This document shows positions 1 to 10,754 of a stretch of 64,000 nucleotides of DNA, piece after piece. A program made the translations under genes and the position numbers. Below the pieces are notes generated by a model, which saw nothing but the letters and a program-made list of their open reading frames with translations, was not told the DNA's origin and ran no database searches. The stretch's first letter is position 1, and each line of letters starts with the position of its first letter. This DNA comes from Amorphophallus konjac (lineage: Eukaryota > Streptophyta > Magnoliopsida > Alismatales > Araceae): positions 202,234-266,233 of the forward strand of contig JAHNEJ010001279.1 in the NCBI GenBank assembly GCA_022559845.1. Reading direction: 5' to 3'.

Positions 1-913
1 TCCCAGTGCGTGAGCTCGTGGGTCCCAGGCTGAAGCTATACAAACACCTCTTCTGTGACCAAAGAAATAGGACAATGGAGGAATTGAAGATATCTGAGGA
101 GAGACAGAAAGAAGAAGAAGAAGAGGAAGAGAGAAGTTAAGAGATCGTGAGTTTGTAAGAAAGAGGAAGAAGAAGAAAATAGAGAGTGAGCAGAGAAAGA
201 GAAAGAGAGTAAAGAGTTCGTAAGTGTGAAGCCATTGCTGAAGATTTGCTTAACTGGACTTTGGATCAAATCCAAACCAGTCAGCTCTTGCGTGAGCCAC
301 ATTTGTTTTAAGATCGTTTCTAGCTTTCCGGTGCTATGATTTTCCATCTTTTGTTTTCTTTTCTTTTAAACCTTTAAATCAAGCTGTGAGTCAGTGGAGC
401 AAGCGGTGTCGCTCAGCGTTGCAGAGGATTAGTTCCCCTGGACAGCAAGTTGTGTTGCTCAACGGAAGCAAGCTGTGTTGCTTAGCGGTTGTAGGCAAGC
501 TGTAATGCCCAGCGGTTTAAGATGTGTATCAGCAGGAAGCCTCACTCTGGTTTGAGTGGGGGATGGATGTAGGTCTGCAGGCAGCAGGCTGAACCATCTA
601 AAAATCCTTCGTGTACCGTGGTTTAATTGCCTACGTTGATTCCGCTAGATGAATGCTTAGGGATGATCATTTTTCTTCTCATCGTTCTGTCTAAGTGAGA
701 AATTTGGTTGCACACTGCCTGTTTGATATTAGTATTGAGAGTCCTTCTGACATTGTTCCTTGTGCCATCAATCTGTTACTCAGTAAGGATTTCAGTAAAC
801 TAAGTGAATCTGTTTAGTTTCGCCATAGTTCACTAGTTATAAGTTTTTAATTGGGCAATTTTTAAAAGGGGATTCATTCACCCCCCTCTGAATCCGGGCC
901 TTGCACCCTTACA
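1..913 (+). repeat. Copia-1 left (5') LTR, right-hand part only
   Basis: This is the promoter-proximal and R/U5 part of the LTR. It holds a weak TATA-like TATACAAA at 37-44, a purine-rich stretch (100-215), a row of AAGCTGTG/CAGCGG hairpins (373-535), and ends ...cccccctctgaatccgggccttgcacccttaca directly before the primer site. The GTCGGTGCA array seen in the 3' LTR lies upstream of this part and falls outside the window. Confidence 0.85.
373..535 (+). repeat. U5 hairpin array, AAGCTGTG/CAGCGG type
   Basis: Four to five imperfect repeats with AAGCTGTG followed some nucleotides later by CTCAGCGG. Several fold as short hairpins because GAGC or GAGCAA upstream pairs with GCTC or TTGCTC downstream, leaving the GCTGTG segment in the loop. 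The same type of array is found at 8885-9045, 19950-20170, 34640-34800, 38385-38500 and 40640-40815, always between the TATA-like box and the primer site. Confidence 0.6.
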
Positions 914-915
914 CG

Positions 916-927
916 TGGTATCAGAGC
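916..927 (+). other. Primer-binding site (initiator tRNA-Met type)
   Basis: TGGTATCAGAGC begins two bases after the LTR end. It is the standard plant copia minus-strand primer site, complementary to the 3' end of initiator tRNA-Met. It fixes the left LTR boundary at 913. Confidence 0.9.
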
Positions 928-1063
928 GGGTCTCTAACTTCCAGATCTAACGATCTGCAGAGGATCCTGCTAATTCCGTTTCGGTGCTTTGCTGTTTTAA
1001 GTCCGGTGCATTTATTATCTTATTTTCAAGGTGTTAGATCTGAGTTTATTCAGTTGCTTTTCA

Positions 1064-3256
1064 ATGGCTTTACTTCCTGTCTTTGACGATTCTAATTTGA
1101 ACTCATGGTTAGGCGGCCTATGCGTTTACGTAAACTCCATTGACCCAAATATGTGGAGTCTTATTTCAGAAGGCCCACATAAGCTCCATCAGGATCATAC
1201 CAAATGGTCGCATATGGACAAAGTGAAAAACAATGAAAACAGTATGGTCCTAAACATCCTGAAAGCCTCAGTTAATAATAACCTGAATTCTTTTATTACA
1301 GGATGTACATCTAGAAAAGAGATATATGACAAAGTCATTTCTGCTCATAATAAACAAGATGGAGTATGTCTGATGGCTAATCGAAGGGATCAGACTGAAG
1401 AAACAGCATCCCAGGTAAGCATTGAATCAGCAGATTTTTCGTTTGATGAATTGGTAGAAATGTATGATGACTTGCTTAGTAAGTATGAGAAAAGAAAATC
1501 AGAAAATAAAAAATTAAAGAAAAAGATTGATCAAAATCATTCTGATTTATCATGTGAAAACTACTCAAAATTGAAACAGTCTCATGATGCATATCTGATT
1601 GATATTCTGAACTATAAGAAGCAATTGGAAGAAGCTGAAAATGCTGGTTCAGAAATGAATCAACTGGAGTTTGAAAATGAAATCTACAAAATAAAGACAG
1701 ATTGTTGAGAATAATGAAAAGGCTAAAAGACTTCAAGAGGAAAATCAAGTTGAACTTGTCAAGCATAAAGAACAAATTTCTGTGCTGAAAAATGAAAATG
1801 ATTAACTTACTGTTAATATTTCTGAACTAGAGAATAAGCTGAATTCATTAGGAAATGATCAAATCCTAACTAATGAACTAGTTCAGAATGAACAAATAAG
1901 AAAGGAGAATGAAGAGTTGAAACTTCTGAATACTGCCATATCTGATAAGCTTCTGATGCTTGAAAAGGGAAAGAATAAATCTGAAAATGAATATGAGAGG
2001 ATGAGTGCATTGATGGAAGAGATTAACAGTCACAAAACCATCAATGCCATGCTTAATGAAAAAGTAACAACACATGAACTGCTCATCTCTTCTCTTAAAG
2101 ATGAGATTTTAGATTTGAACAAGTCTTTGTCTGAACATGCTAATCAAGAGAAGCAGAATGTTGTATCCACAGATAACTGCAGGAAGAAAGGCAATAATTC
2201 TCAAATCAAGTAGGCTATGAGGAATAAACTTTACACCACCTTTGTGTGTAGCTCTGATTTAACTAATACATCTGTCTCCTCCTCAAAACAAGCTGCTACT
2301 CAAGGGAATCAGAAAACAAAACAGAAAAGGAAAATATTGAAAAAGAATGATGACAATCAGCATGCTAAGAAAGTTCAGGCCAACAAATCTATTGTCAAGA
2401 ATGTCGAATGCTTTTACTGTGGAAAGTTTGGCCATGAGATGGTTGATTGTTTTGTAATGAAAAAGGATGATTTGAATGTTGGTAGAATTTATGCTAGGAA
2501 TTCTCATGTTAAGAAATCATTTTCTGATCAGAATAAAAGGACTGAGTGTTTTTACTATCATGGAATTGGTCATCATATGTATGATTGTAAACTAAAGGAA
2601 CAAGATGATCTAAATGCAAATGCAACACATGCTAGAATTCTTATGAGAAGAATCATGCTTTTAAGATGGGAACTCATTGTTTTCATTGTGGTAGATTAGG
2701 CCACATTGCTGTAAAATGTTGGCATGCTCCGGGTAGAAATTTGCATGCTAAAAATTTTCAGAACATTCCTACTAATCATAAAAGGAAAGCTCATTGTTTT
2801 TGCTGTGGAAAGATAGGACACACTGTTGCACAGTGTTGGCATGTACAGGGGAATAAACCCATTCATAAATTTGTCAAACTCCCTATTCATCAAAATAATT
2901 TTGATAAGAAGAAAACTGAATTCATGAAAAAGACTTGTTACTGTTTTAACTGTGGAAAACCTGGCCACAGAGCATATCAGTGCTGGTTGACATGTTTCAC
3001 AAAATAGAATGCTCGTGTTCATAACAGAAATTTGAATGGTCATGCACATAGATTCAATGCTCACAATAATGTGCATAAAAAGAACTTGAAATCTGTTACT
3101 TGTCATCACAGTGGTCCGTTTGGACACTCTATGTCTAACTGTTTCATGATGAACTTTGATGATTCTTATGCTCAAAAACTGTGGAGGGCACCATTCAGAG
3201 GTGCTACTGACCATGGAGGACCCAAGAATTCTTGGGTACCTCAATATACAAAATGA
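1064..3256 (+). pseudogene. gag: Copia-1 gag with six tandem zinc knuckles, broken
   Basis: The likely start is the ATG at 1064 (MALLPVFDDSNLNSW..., a UBN2-like gag N-terminus); an upstream in-frame ATG at 1031 is less likely. The UBN2 part looks shortened: it runs to a segment like the usual post-knuckle GVCLMA, then a long Lys/Glu-rich coiled coil (about 1430-2210), then six CCHC-like modules (2409-3142), and ends in the WVPQYTK-type tail common to these gags. The frame is broken near 1700 (frameshift), at 1803 (TAA), 2211 (TAG), near 2670 (frameshift) and 3005 (TAG). Gag would form the cytoplasmic virus-like particle and bind RNA through the knuckles. Multiplication of the knuckles is unusual; copia gags normally have one. 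No pol follows. Confidence 0.8.
2409..3142 (+). repeat. Six tandem CCHC-like modules within gag
   Basis: Knuckles of the pattern C-F-x-C-G-x-x-G-H-x-x-x-x-C lie at 2409-2450, 2547-2588, 2678-2719, 2795-2836, 2942-2983 and 3101-3142. They are about 40-55 codons apart and joined by basic, His/Asn-rich linkers that resemble each other (ARNxHxK-like). In modules 2 and 6 the second metal-binding Cys is replaced (Tyr and Ser); modules 1, 3, 4 and 5 keep all four ligands. Tandem duplication of one knuckle-linker unit is the simplest origin. Confidence 0.8.
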
Positions 3257-3742
3257 GGTTTTGTGTCTTGCAGGTGTGCCTTGGGGCTGAAAAATAAAAG
3301 GGGTTAATAAACCAAGGCACCCAAGTTGATAAAACCTCATTCTCGCACTCTTTAGGTAATACTTGCACTCTTCACATTTGGTTAATTGAATTCCTTAGGA
3401 ATCTGTTTTTAACTGCATATCATGTTTCATGCATACATGTTCCTTTATTTGCTTTGACACTTGCATTAAGCTACATGGGCTTACTTGTTTGTACTTTGAG
3501 CTGTGTGTGCATATATTCAGTGAAGACATGTGAAGTTATTTTTCATATGCATACACTAATGTTTTGACATGTGATTATGTTCATAGAGAAGATTGTAAAC
3601 CCATGAGCATAGTCTTCAATTTGGTGCATATATGTGAATTGCACATGTCAATTGATTGTTCACACATCCGTTTGACATATAGTCATTGAAAATCTGATGT
3701 ATTTAGGACTGTGTTGGTACTGCATTGTCATGCATGACCATT

Positions 3743-3834
3743 TTGGTATATCAAATGGTAAGCTACTAAAGGGCATAAGAAATATGTCTGAAGGTTCTTA
3801 CTATGCGTAGAGGTTTGCCTTCGCCAAGTACCAA
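3743..3834 (+). other. Conserved non-coding block CB1 (Copia-1 copy)
   Basis: TTGGTA (3743-3748) can pair with TACCAA (3829-3834). Inside are TGGTATATCAAA, ATGTCTGAA, the small palindrome CTATGCGTAG and CCTTCGCCAAGTACCA. The same order of motifs recurs at 27336-27417 (Copia-3) and 31791-31896 (Copia-4). The frame is not open, so conservation is probably at the RNA or DNA level. Confidence 0.6.
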
Positions 3835-5168
3835 GGGTCAAGTTTGCATACCAGAGAAAGTCTGCATCATCATGTGAATAATTTGTTTTATCCCCTGTAG
3901 GATGTCATTGCACATGGTGCATTTTAGAATCTTCATATATATTGCATGTATTTAGGGGGAGCCTATCTAGTTACTGCATATATAACATAAATTCAGGGGG
4001 AGTTTGTTGAGTCTTTGCATGTCTTTGCATACATGTAGTTAATTACATTGCGTGCCAATTATTTCTCATAAAATCCAAAAATGTGGGTCACTGCATATAG
4101 ATAGGGGGAGCATTATAATTAGTCTGTCACTGTTTGAAATTCTCACTGTCTATACTTTTTCAACTCAACAATTGACTGCTTCAGAACTATCCATCATCTG
4201 AATTCTTACATCTCCTGAATCTGAGAATTTGTCTGCTATTTCTCAATCTGTTGAAGGAGAGCTTCATTTGGTCTGACTAAATTTAATCTTTGCTATTGGA
4301 CTCTGAACTTATGTTCTATCTCATCTTTAGAATTCTTGCTCCTCATGAAATATCAGTCAACTTTATTGGATAACTGTGCTTATTAAAATTCCGACTGGTT
4401 TATCCTAATAAACTCTGTAACAAGCATGAGCTTCTGAATTCATCATTCTATGCATGCTTGTTCATACTTTTGCTGCTTGCTGGTTTCAAAATTCCTGAAC
4501 TGATTTGGCTATCTTTGGCCATTCTCTCCTACCTTCATATGATTCTCAAAAACCTCTGGTCATGTGATTGGAATTCTTGCTATTCCTATTATTGGTTCTG
4601 AACCATCTGAATTTCAGGAAGACTTTAATCTATATACCTTGCTCATAAATCTGAAAAATCAATTCAATGAGGAATCTTCTATTATACAGATTTATGAATG
4701 TCTGAAAGATCAAAATGGTTTAAATTTAATATATTCATTTAGGTTGGTTATAAATGTCCTGAAAATATCTGAATCAACTTTAATAAACCTTAACCAATTG
4801 ATTCATGTTAAGTCTTGTCAAATCTTCTAAAATCTGAAAATATTGAAATCATGACTTTATTCGGCTGAAATACATGAAATCTGTATTGTCTTTAAACATC
4901 TAAACTTTCTGAAAATGTCCAAGGGTCAAATCTGATAAATCTTGCATGAGCAATGACTTTGATCACTGAGAAACACATGTCCAAATGACTGTGTCATGAG
5001 GTGTCTTGGTTAACTCTGCTTAAAATCAATTGATAAACAGGCAGAGCAATGGCTGACACACTAAGAAACATATCTCACTCATCAAAGAAATGAGAAAAGA
5101 CATGTCATGAGGTGAAAAGTCAACTTTATTTAATTTTAAAGCATGACTGTTAGTCACACTAAGTACTT

Positions 5169-5201
5169 AAGGATATTGGCGTCTAAACAACGGATATCCT
5201 T
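5169..5201 (+). other. Stem-loop with 17-nt loop (Copia-1 copy)
   Basis: AAGGATAT (5169-5176) and ATATCCTT (5194-5201) form a perfect 8-bp stem around the loop TGGCGTCTAAACAACGG. Copia-3 has the counterpart at 28485-28517 with a different but still paired stem and a nearly identical loop. Confidence 0.65.
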
Positions 5202-6321
5202 TAGCTACAAGGTGTGTACTAAACTATATTACTCATAAGATATGATAGCAAAAGTTATCCACTTGATTAAATGAAAAGTCTAAAAAAGAATGCAAAGGAT
5301 AAATGGCTATAACCCTTGATAAAATCAAATGGTTTCATGATTATTTAAACTCAATACTTATGAGTGTAATTCTTAAAGAAGTCATTGAAATTGATTGAGT
5401 AAGATGAAGGGAGGTTAATCAAGATGTTCATATGAGTTTTTGGTTCATTTTTATTAAATCTTGATTTCAGATATGAGTACAGAACTTTATTGTCAAACCA
5501 TGTGTACATCATCTTTAAACCATGCAGTTCAATTAAGTTCATTCATAAACTTTTATAATGGGAGACTCTGAAAATTTTCCTATATTTGGATTTATGAAAT
5601 TGGTATATTCTTTAAAAATCTTGCTGATTGTGCTTCACTCTCACTGTTCTTGAGACTTTCTGATTTCACTGTCTGAATGTGTTTCATCTAGTTATCTGTG
5701 ACCTACTTCTATTGACTATTAAATCTGATTATCCAACCTTTGTCCAATCATTGAATTTAATATGACTTGACTGTCCAATCTAAATGTCCATATAGTTCAC
5801 TACTCACACATTTTATTAGACTCCATCTGCTTTGGAAGTACAAAGAAGCATCTGTCAGGGGGAGTTTCTTTGTCAGTGAATCATATTGCCCACTAATTCA
5901 TTAAGGGGGTCATTGTTGGTCACTCTGAGACTTTATGAAAAGGGGAAGAATATTGTCTGATGTTAATAATTTCTGACAATCTAGTTATTTCTGTGCTCAA
6001 CTCTTTGCTCACTGTCTTTGATCATTCCATGCTCAGATTGATAGTCCTTATTGGCTATCCTTGCGATGTTTGCTGGTCATTGTCTTGTCTATCTCTTGAC
6101 ATTCCCCTATCCCCATTTCCATACATCATACATCTTCAGGGGGAGTAGGATTCCATGATTCTCTTTGTCTATCCGCTTCAGCTCAGTCGATGTAAAAAAA
6201 GGGGGAGCATAATTCATGCATGTGTTTATATTTCTCTCTACTGACTTTCTCAAACTATTATTTCTTTTTAATGAAGTCAAAGGGGGAAAATAGTTTGATA
6301 TGAGTCATCATGTTAATCTAT

Positions 6322-6415
6322 GACTCATAATGTTGCCATCATCAAAAAGGGGGAGATTGTTGTGCCCCTGTGTATGGTTTTGATGATGGTTTTGATGACA
6401 GCAACACTATAAGTC
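6322..6415 (+). other. Polypurine tract inside an inverted repeat, Copia-1
   Basis: The plus-strand primer AAAAAGGGGGAGA is at 6344-6356 and the LTR begins at 6358 (TGTTGTGCCCC). The 26 bases at 6322-6347 are complementary to 6390-6415 at 22 positions; a second, shorter partner TTTTGATGATGG is at 6378-6389. The PPT and LTR start therefore lie in the loop of a hairpin that joins internal and LTR sequence. Similar arrangements occur at 14286-14383, 29317-29375 and 33404-33497. Confidence 0.7.
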
Positions 6416-6599
6416 TCACTGGCTCACTGGCTTGTGTTATGCTGCATTGAAATATATCAAAGTGCATGCATGCTTTGCATTTCATCATAGGGTCCATGCA
6501 CACTAACTGATCATTCACATATAGTAAAAGTCGACACCATGTGTCGACAGTTGTCTTCGTGTATGGCTAGGCCTGCATCTGTGCACACATTATTTCATG

Positions 6600-8285
6600 C
6601 ATTAATGTCGATGCATCACGTTGTAGAGGTCTGTGCATTTCATTGCTTAGGCCGGTGTAGGTTTAAACCGTCAAGGCCAAAGGTCTGTGCAAGTGTTCAT
6701 ATAGCTGGACTTAAGTCGGTGCAAGTCCTGCCTTGTGCTAAACAAGTTGGTGCACATCTTGTGTTACCACATAAAATGGCTGTGCACATTTTGTTGAACA
6801 GTGTCTAAGGTCTGTGCAACATTGCTTGGTTTGCAAATAAGGTCGGTGCAACTCCTATTACTGCACGCATATATATAGTCTGTGCATGAACACTGCTTTC
6901 AGCCTCGGTGCAAGTTCTGCCTCAGTGCATGCTCTACGTCACACACGACCCAAGTCGGTGCAATCACTATTGAGGTCATATAAAGTATGTACACTCATGG
7001 CATATATGGGTCGGTGCATAGTTTGCCTTGCGCATGCAAGGGTCGGTGCAAATGTCTAGTCGGTGCACATACTGTTCAGGGTCGGTGCAGGTCACTGCAC
7101 CAGTCAATGCACATTTAGTTAGTTCTCCATGAAACGTAGGTAAACATAGTCGGTGCAGACACTGTAGCAGTCGGTGCATGTTGTTTGTCTCAAGGCCTTT
7201 ATATGAAGTCGGTGCACACACTGTGCAATTCATTGCACACTCTTTTCAAGTCAGTGCACGTTCATTCATATAAGGCATATAGGTCAGTGCACACACTGTT
7301 CAAGTCAGTGTAGGTTACTGTGCAGGTCAGTGCAAGTTCTTGTAGCTTGTTAATATAGGTTAGTGCACATGCATGCATATAGAAGTCCAAAGTCGGTACA
7401 GGTTACTGTACAGTCGGTACAGGTTACTGTACAGTCGGTGCTAGTTCCTGTAGCTTGTTAATATAGGTCAGTGCACATGCATGCATATAGAAGTCCAAAG
7501 TCGGTACAGGTTACTGTACAGTCAGTATAGGATACTGTACAGTCGGTGCCAGTTCCTGTAGATTGTTCATTTAGGTCAGTGCATATGCATGCATATAGAA
7601 GTCCAAGGTCGGTGCACATTTGCCCTTGTGTGAAGCTAAGTCGGTGCACGTTGCTTGGCATATGTTATAAAGTCGGTGCACATTCATGTAGTAGGTCGGT
7701 GCATGTATTGTGTTGCATGCATATAGGTCGATGCAATCTGTGCCTCACGCATAGTGGAAGTCGGTGCACGTTAGTGTTTGCTAGCATACATACTCGGTGC
7801 ATGTCTCACGCATAGTGGAAGTCGGTGCAGGTTTTGTTATAAGGGATATACTAAGTCGGTGCATGTTTCTGTTTGCTAGCACATATGGTCGGTGCATTTT
7901 TCTATAGCCTGTGCATTCAGTAGAAGGTTAGTGCACTTTGTGTGTAGTTTGCATATAGGGTCGGTGCACATCACTATTCATTGCACGACTGAGGTCAGTG
8001 CATCTTTGCCTTGTGTTAAAACAAGGTTGGTGCATATCCTTTGTTAGAAAAAATAAGGTCGATGATGACTTGCTGAACGCATAATAGAGTCGGTGCACAT
8101 CTCCCTTATGCACTCTGTAGGTCTGAGCATGATTCGCCTTGTGCATGGCCAAGTCAGTGCAGTTCACTATAGCACAGCGATGTAGGTCTGTGCATGTCTT
8201 GCTATATGGTCTGTGCATGTTTGCACTTTACTTTATGAAGTATGTGCTAGTTGGGTTGAGCCTCGATGAAGTCTGTGCACATTGA
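6600..8285 (+). repeat. GTCGGTGCA motif array in U3
   Basis: By eye there are about 20 exact GTCGGTGCA copies and a similar number of one- or two-base variants (GTCAGTGCA, GTCTGTGCA, GTTGGTGCA, GTCGATGCA, GTCGGTACA), all in one orientation and 17-45 bp apart. Spacers often carry ACAT, CATG or ACTGTTCA. At the LTR edge (about 6530-6548) a GTCGAC-containing pair recalls the Copia-2 array. The array lies upstream of the presumed TATA box, where transcription factors would bind. Confidence 0.8.
7335..7620 (+). repeat. Tandem repeat of about 108 bp within the U3 array
   Basis: Three copies beginning at about 7335, 7444 and 7551, each with GTTCCTGTAGCTTGTT, a GTCAGTGCA motif, CATGCATGCATATAGAAGTC and one or two GTCGGTACAGGTTACTGTA units. 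It shows the array growing by local duplication. Confidence 0.75.
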
Positions 8286-10059
8286 CTATGATCTTTGACC
8301 ACATAGTGTTTGACAAAATGCCTTCTTATTGCAGGGATTTAGTTAAAACCAAAATACATATTCTGAACTCTGGCTCGTGATCCAAGATAGGTTGACTCCG
8401 GGAGATCATGCCACGTGGAAAGCTACAGTGCTCAGAATTGGACACGTGGTTGAGAGCTTTCTGGAACCAGTTTGGCAGGAGTGTTCCCTCCGCACGCCCA
8501 GTGCGTGAGCTCGTGGGTCCCAGGCTGAAGCTATACAAACACCTCTTCTGTGACCAAAGAAATAGGACAACGGAGGAATTGAAGATATCTGAGGAGAGAC
8601 AGAAAGAAGAAGAAGAAGAGGAAGAGAGATGTTAAGAGATCGTGAGTTCGTGAGAAAGAGGAAGAAGAAGAAAAGAGAGAGTCGACAGAGAAAGAAAAAG
8701 AGAGTAAAGAGTTCGTAAGTGTGAAGCAATTGCTGAAGCCATTGCTGAAGATCTGCTTGACTAGACTTTGGATCAAATCCAAACCAGTCAGCTCCTGCGT
8801 GAGACACATTTGTTTGAAGATCGTTTCCAGCTTTCCGGTGCTGTGATTTTTCATTTTTTTATTTTCTTTTCTTTTAAACCTTTGAATCAAGCTGTGAGTC
8901 AGCGGAGCAAGCTGTGTCGCTCTGTGTTGCAGAGGATTAGTTCCTCTGGACAGCAAGCTGTGTTGCTCAGCGGAAGCAAGCTGTGTTGCTCAGCGGTTGT
9001 AGGCAAGATGTAATGCCCAGCGGTTTAAGCTGTGTATCAGCTGGAAGCCTCACTCTGGTTTGAGTGGGGGATGGACGTAGGTCTGCAGGCAGCAGGCTGA
9101 ACCATCTAAAAATTCTTTGTGTACCGTGGTTTGATTGCCTACGTTGATTCCGCTAGATGAATGCTTAGGGACGATCATTTTTCTTCCCATCGTTCTGTCT
9201 AAGTGAGAAATTTGGTTGCACACTGCCTGTTTGATATTAGTATTGAGAATCCTTCTGACATTGTTCCTTGTGCCATCATTCTGTTTCTCCGTAAGGATTT
9301 CAGTAAACTAAGTGAATCTGTTTAGTTCCGCCACAGTTCACTAGTTATAAGTTTTTAATTGGGCAATTTTTAGAAGGGGATTCATGCACCCCCCTCTGAA
9401 TCCGGGCCTTGCACCCTTACACCATGGGGCCCATAGAATATATGAAAGATGTATTTGCATGCAAGCACACAACATGGTAGTATTTATTCATTAAACCGAC
9501 TTCCGGTACAAGGCGGAGAACTTAGGTCCGAAGACCATCATCACGCATAGGGAAAGCCTCCGGTCGGGCATAACTCGACATTCTGCTAATCACTAGTTGA
9601 TATACCGAAGAAGCTGCTCATGCAAACATACAAGGTAATAGTATTTAGTTTTATTGTTTATTATTTATTTGATCATCTATTCATAATTTTAAAAGAGATT
9701 TCGGCTACATCTCTCTTATTTCGAGAGTTGTCTGGGCCCTTTTATTTTGAGGCTGCGCAGGGTATTGCGGTACACACATATAGGCCCATGAGGTGAGCCG
9801 AGCATGACCACGTTTGGGCAGACTCAAGTAATGTCGGGACAATGTATGCCGAGATACGGCAAATTTACTGTTCAAGAAACGAGGGAATGCAGTTGAAACC
9901 CGATCGAAACGAACTGAAGCCAGCAGATTATTGGCCCGGACTGAAGTTATGCCATGACCATAATGCGGTGAATCCCGAGGTCTAGGCACGACTTGTCGGG
10001 CACCATTAATATTCTCCATACTCGGGTGTAGAGGAGGTGAGAGCCCCGAAGCGGGTACA

Positions 10060-10473
10060 ATCGTGTTCATTGTTTGTTATCTATTCTTATTATTATTTTA
10101 GATGCATGAATGTGTCTCTTCTTTTAATTCTTTATTCTTATTTCATTTATGTTATTCCCCTTTGTATTGTTTATTTGTTTAATTTCACATTGCATGTATA
10201 TATTTTATTTTCTCTATTGCCCTTTGTTTGATTATTATTTGTTTATCATTCTTTTTATTCAGTTACCATTTTTCATTCTCTTTGCTTATTTATTATTATT
10301 TATTTTTTTATCCTTTATTCGGCCATTATTTGGTTAGCATGGTTCTTTCTTTTTATTTTTTTATTCTAACCATTTTTATTTCTCCAATTTTGAATGAGTG
10401 TGTTTATTTGTCTCATTATTGATTTGTTTTCTTTTGTTTTTTATTTATTTATTTATTATTATTATTATTATGT

Positions 10474-10517
<44 letters not shown>
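10060..10517. repeat. T-rich low-complexity DNA ending in a TA microsatellite
   Basis: 10060-10470 is dominated by TTTAT/TTATT runs. 10477-10517 is an uninterrupted TA dinucleotide run of about 20 units. Hydrophobic reading frames across it are composition effects. Confidence 0.9.
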
Positions 10518-10519
<2 letters not shown>

Positions 10520-10754
10520 AGTGGGGGTTGAATCGTATTGGCATGGGTGGATTAGTGTTAATATGTGATTAACACTAAATGGATGGATTAGTGGATTGAG
10601 TTACATGAGTGTAGGTTTCATATGTATATATATATATTGAGCTGTATGTGTGTGTTTGCTTATTACGTGGATGCATGCATTATGTATGTTTAATACATAT
10701 GAGTGTTAAATGTTTTTCCTTTTAGGTGTTTATGGTTACTGGGAGGGGACGGAG

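Larger units (their letters stand above)
3257..6343 (+). other. Copia-1 3' non-coding region
   Basis: About 3.1 kb, AT-rich, with no long open frame. It holds a candidate 3' splice site just after the gag stop (tcttgcag/gtgtgcc, around 3267-3280), a block conserved in Copia-3 and Copia-4 (3743-3834), a stem-loop (5169-5201), an imperfect direct repeat around 4965-5115, and repeated PPT-like GGGGGAG tracts at about 3954, 3995, 4103, 5857, 6138, 6194 and 6280 before the true PPT. SIRE elements often carry an env-like frame here; none is recognisable. Confidence 0.65.
1..9421 (+). mobile_element. Copia-1, non-autonomous SIRE-like LTR retrotransposon
   Basis: Bases 1-913 match 8496-9421 almost throughout and both end in ...cccttaca, so they are the two LTRs of one element; the left LTR begins before the window. 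Between them are a primer site, a broken gag and about 3.1 kb of AT-rich non-coding DNA ending in a polypurine tract. No protease, integrase, reverse transcriptase or RNase H reading frame is present in any frame, so the element would need enzymes from a relative such as Copia-3. The five bases after the right LTR (ccatg, 9422-9426) should be the target duplication, but the left flank is not in the window. The LTR copies differ by scattered substitutions and small indels, so the insertion is not very recent. Confidence 0.85.
6358..9421 (+). repeat. Copia-1 right (3') LTR, about 3.06 kb
   Basis: Begins TGTTGTGCCCC directly after the PPT and ends ...cccttaca (TG...CA ends). The U3 part up to about 8285 is an array of GTCGGTGCA-like motifs. 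From 8496 on it matches the left LTR: TATA-like TATACAAA at 8532-8539, purine-rich leader, U5 hairpin array and a CCCCCCTCTG tract near the end. Short open frames inside it are interrupted and not conserved, so I do not call them genes. Confidence 0.9.

Noticed and set aside
4564..4830. Frame of 88 codons in the Copia-1 3' region, candidate env-like gene
   Set aside because: Short, AT-rich, no signal peptide or membrane segment, and not conserved in the parallel regions of Copia-3 and Copia-4.
6539..7233. Several short frames on both strands with repeated CTDL, VHRL or HRPY words
   Set aside because: These are translations of the GTCGGTGCA array in various frames, not proteins.
6600..8285. 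CRISPR-like appearance of regularly recurring short repeats
   Set aside because: The motif is only 9-10 bp, spacing is irregular, and the region is an LTR of a plant retrotransposon.
9705..10070. Minus-strand frame of 121 codons as a host gene
   Set aside because: It aligns at DNA level with the non-coding Tat-1 LTR end at 41.5 kb, where the frame is not kept.
10037..10422. Three hydrophobic frames resembling small membrane proteins
   Set aside because: They arise from T-rich low-complexity DNA, which yields Phe/Leu/Ile in all frames.
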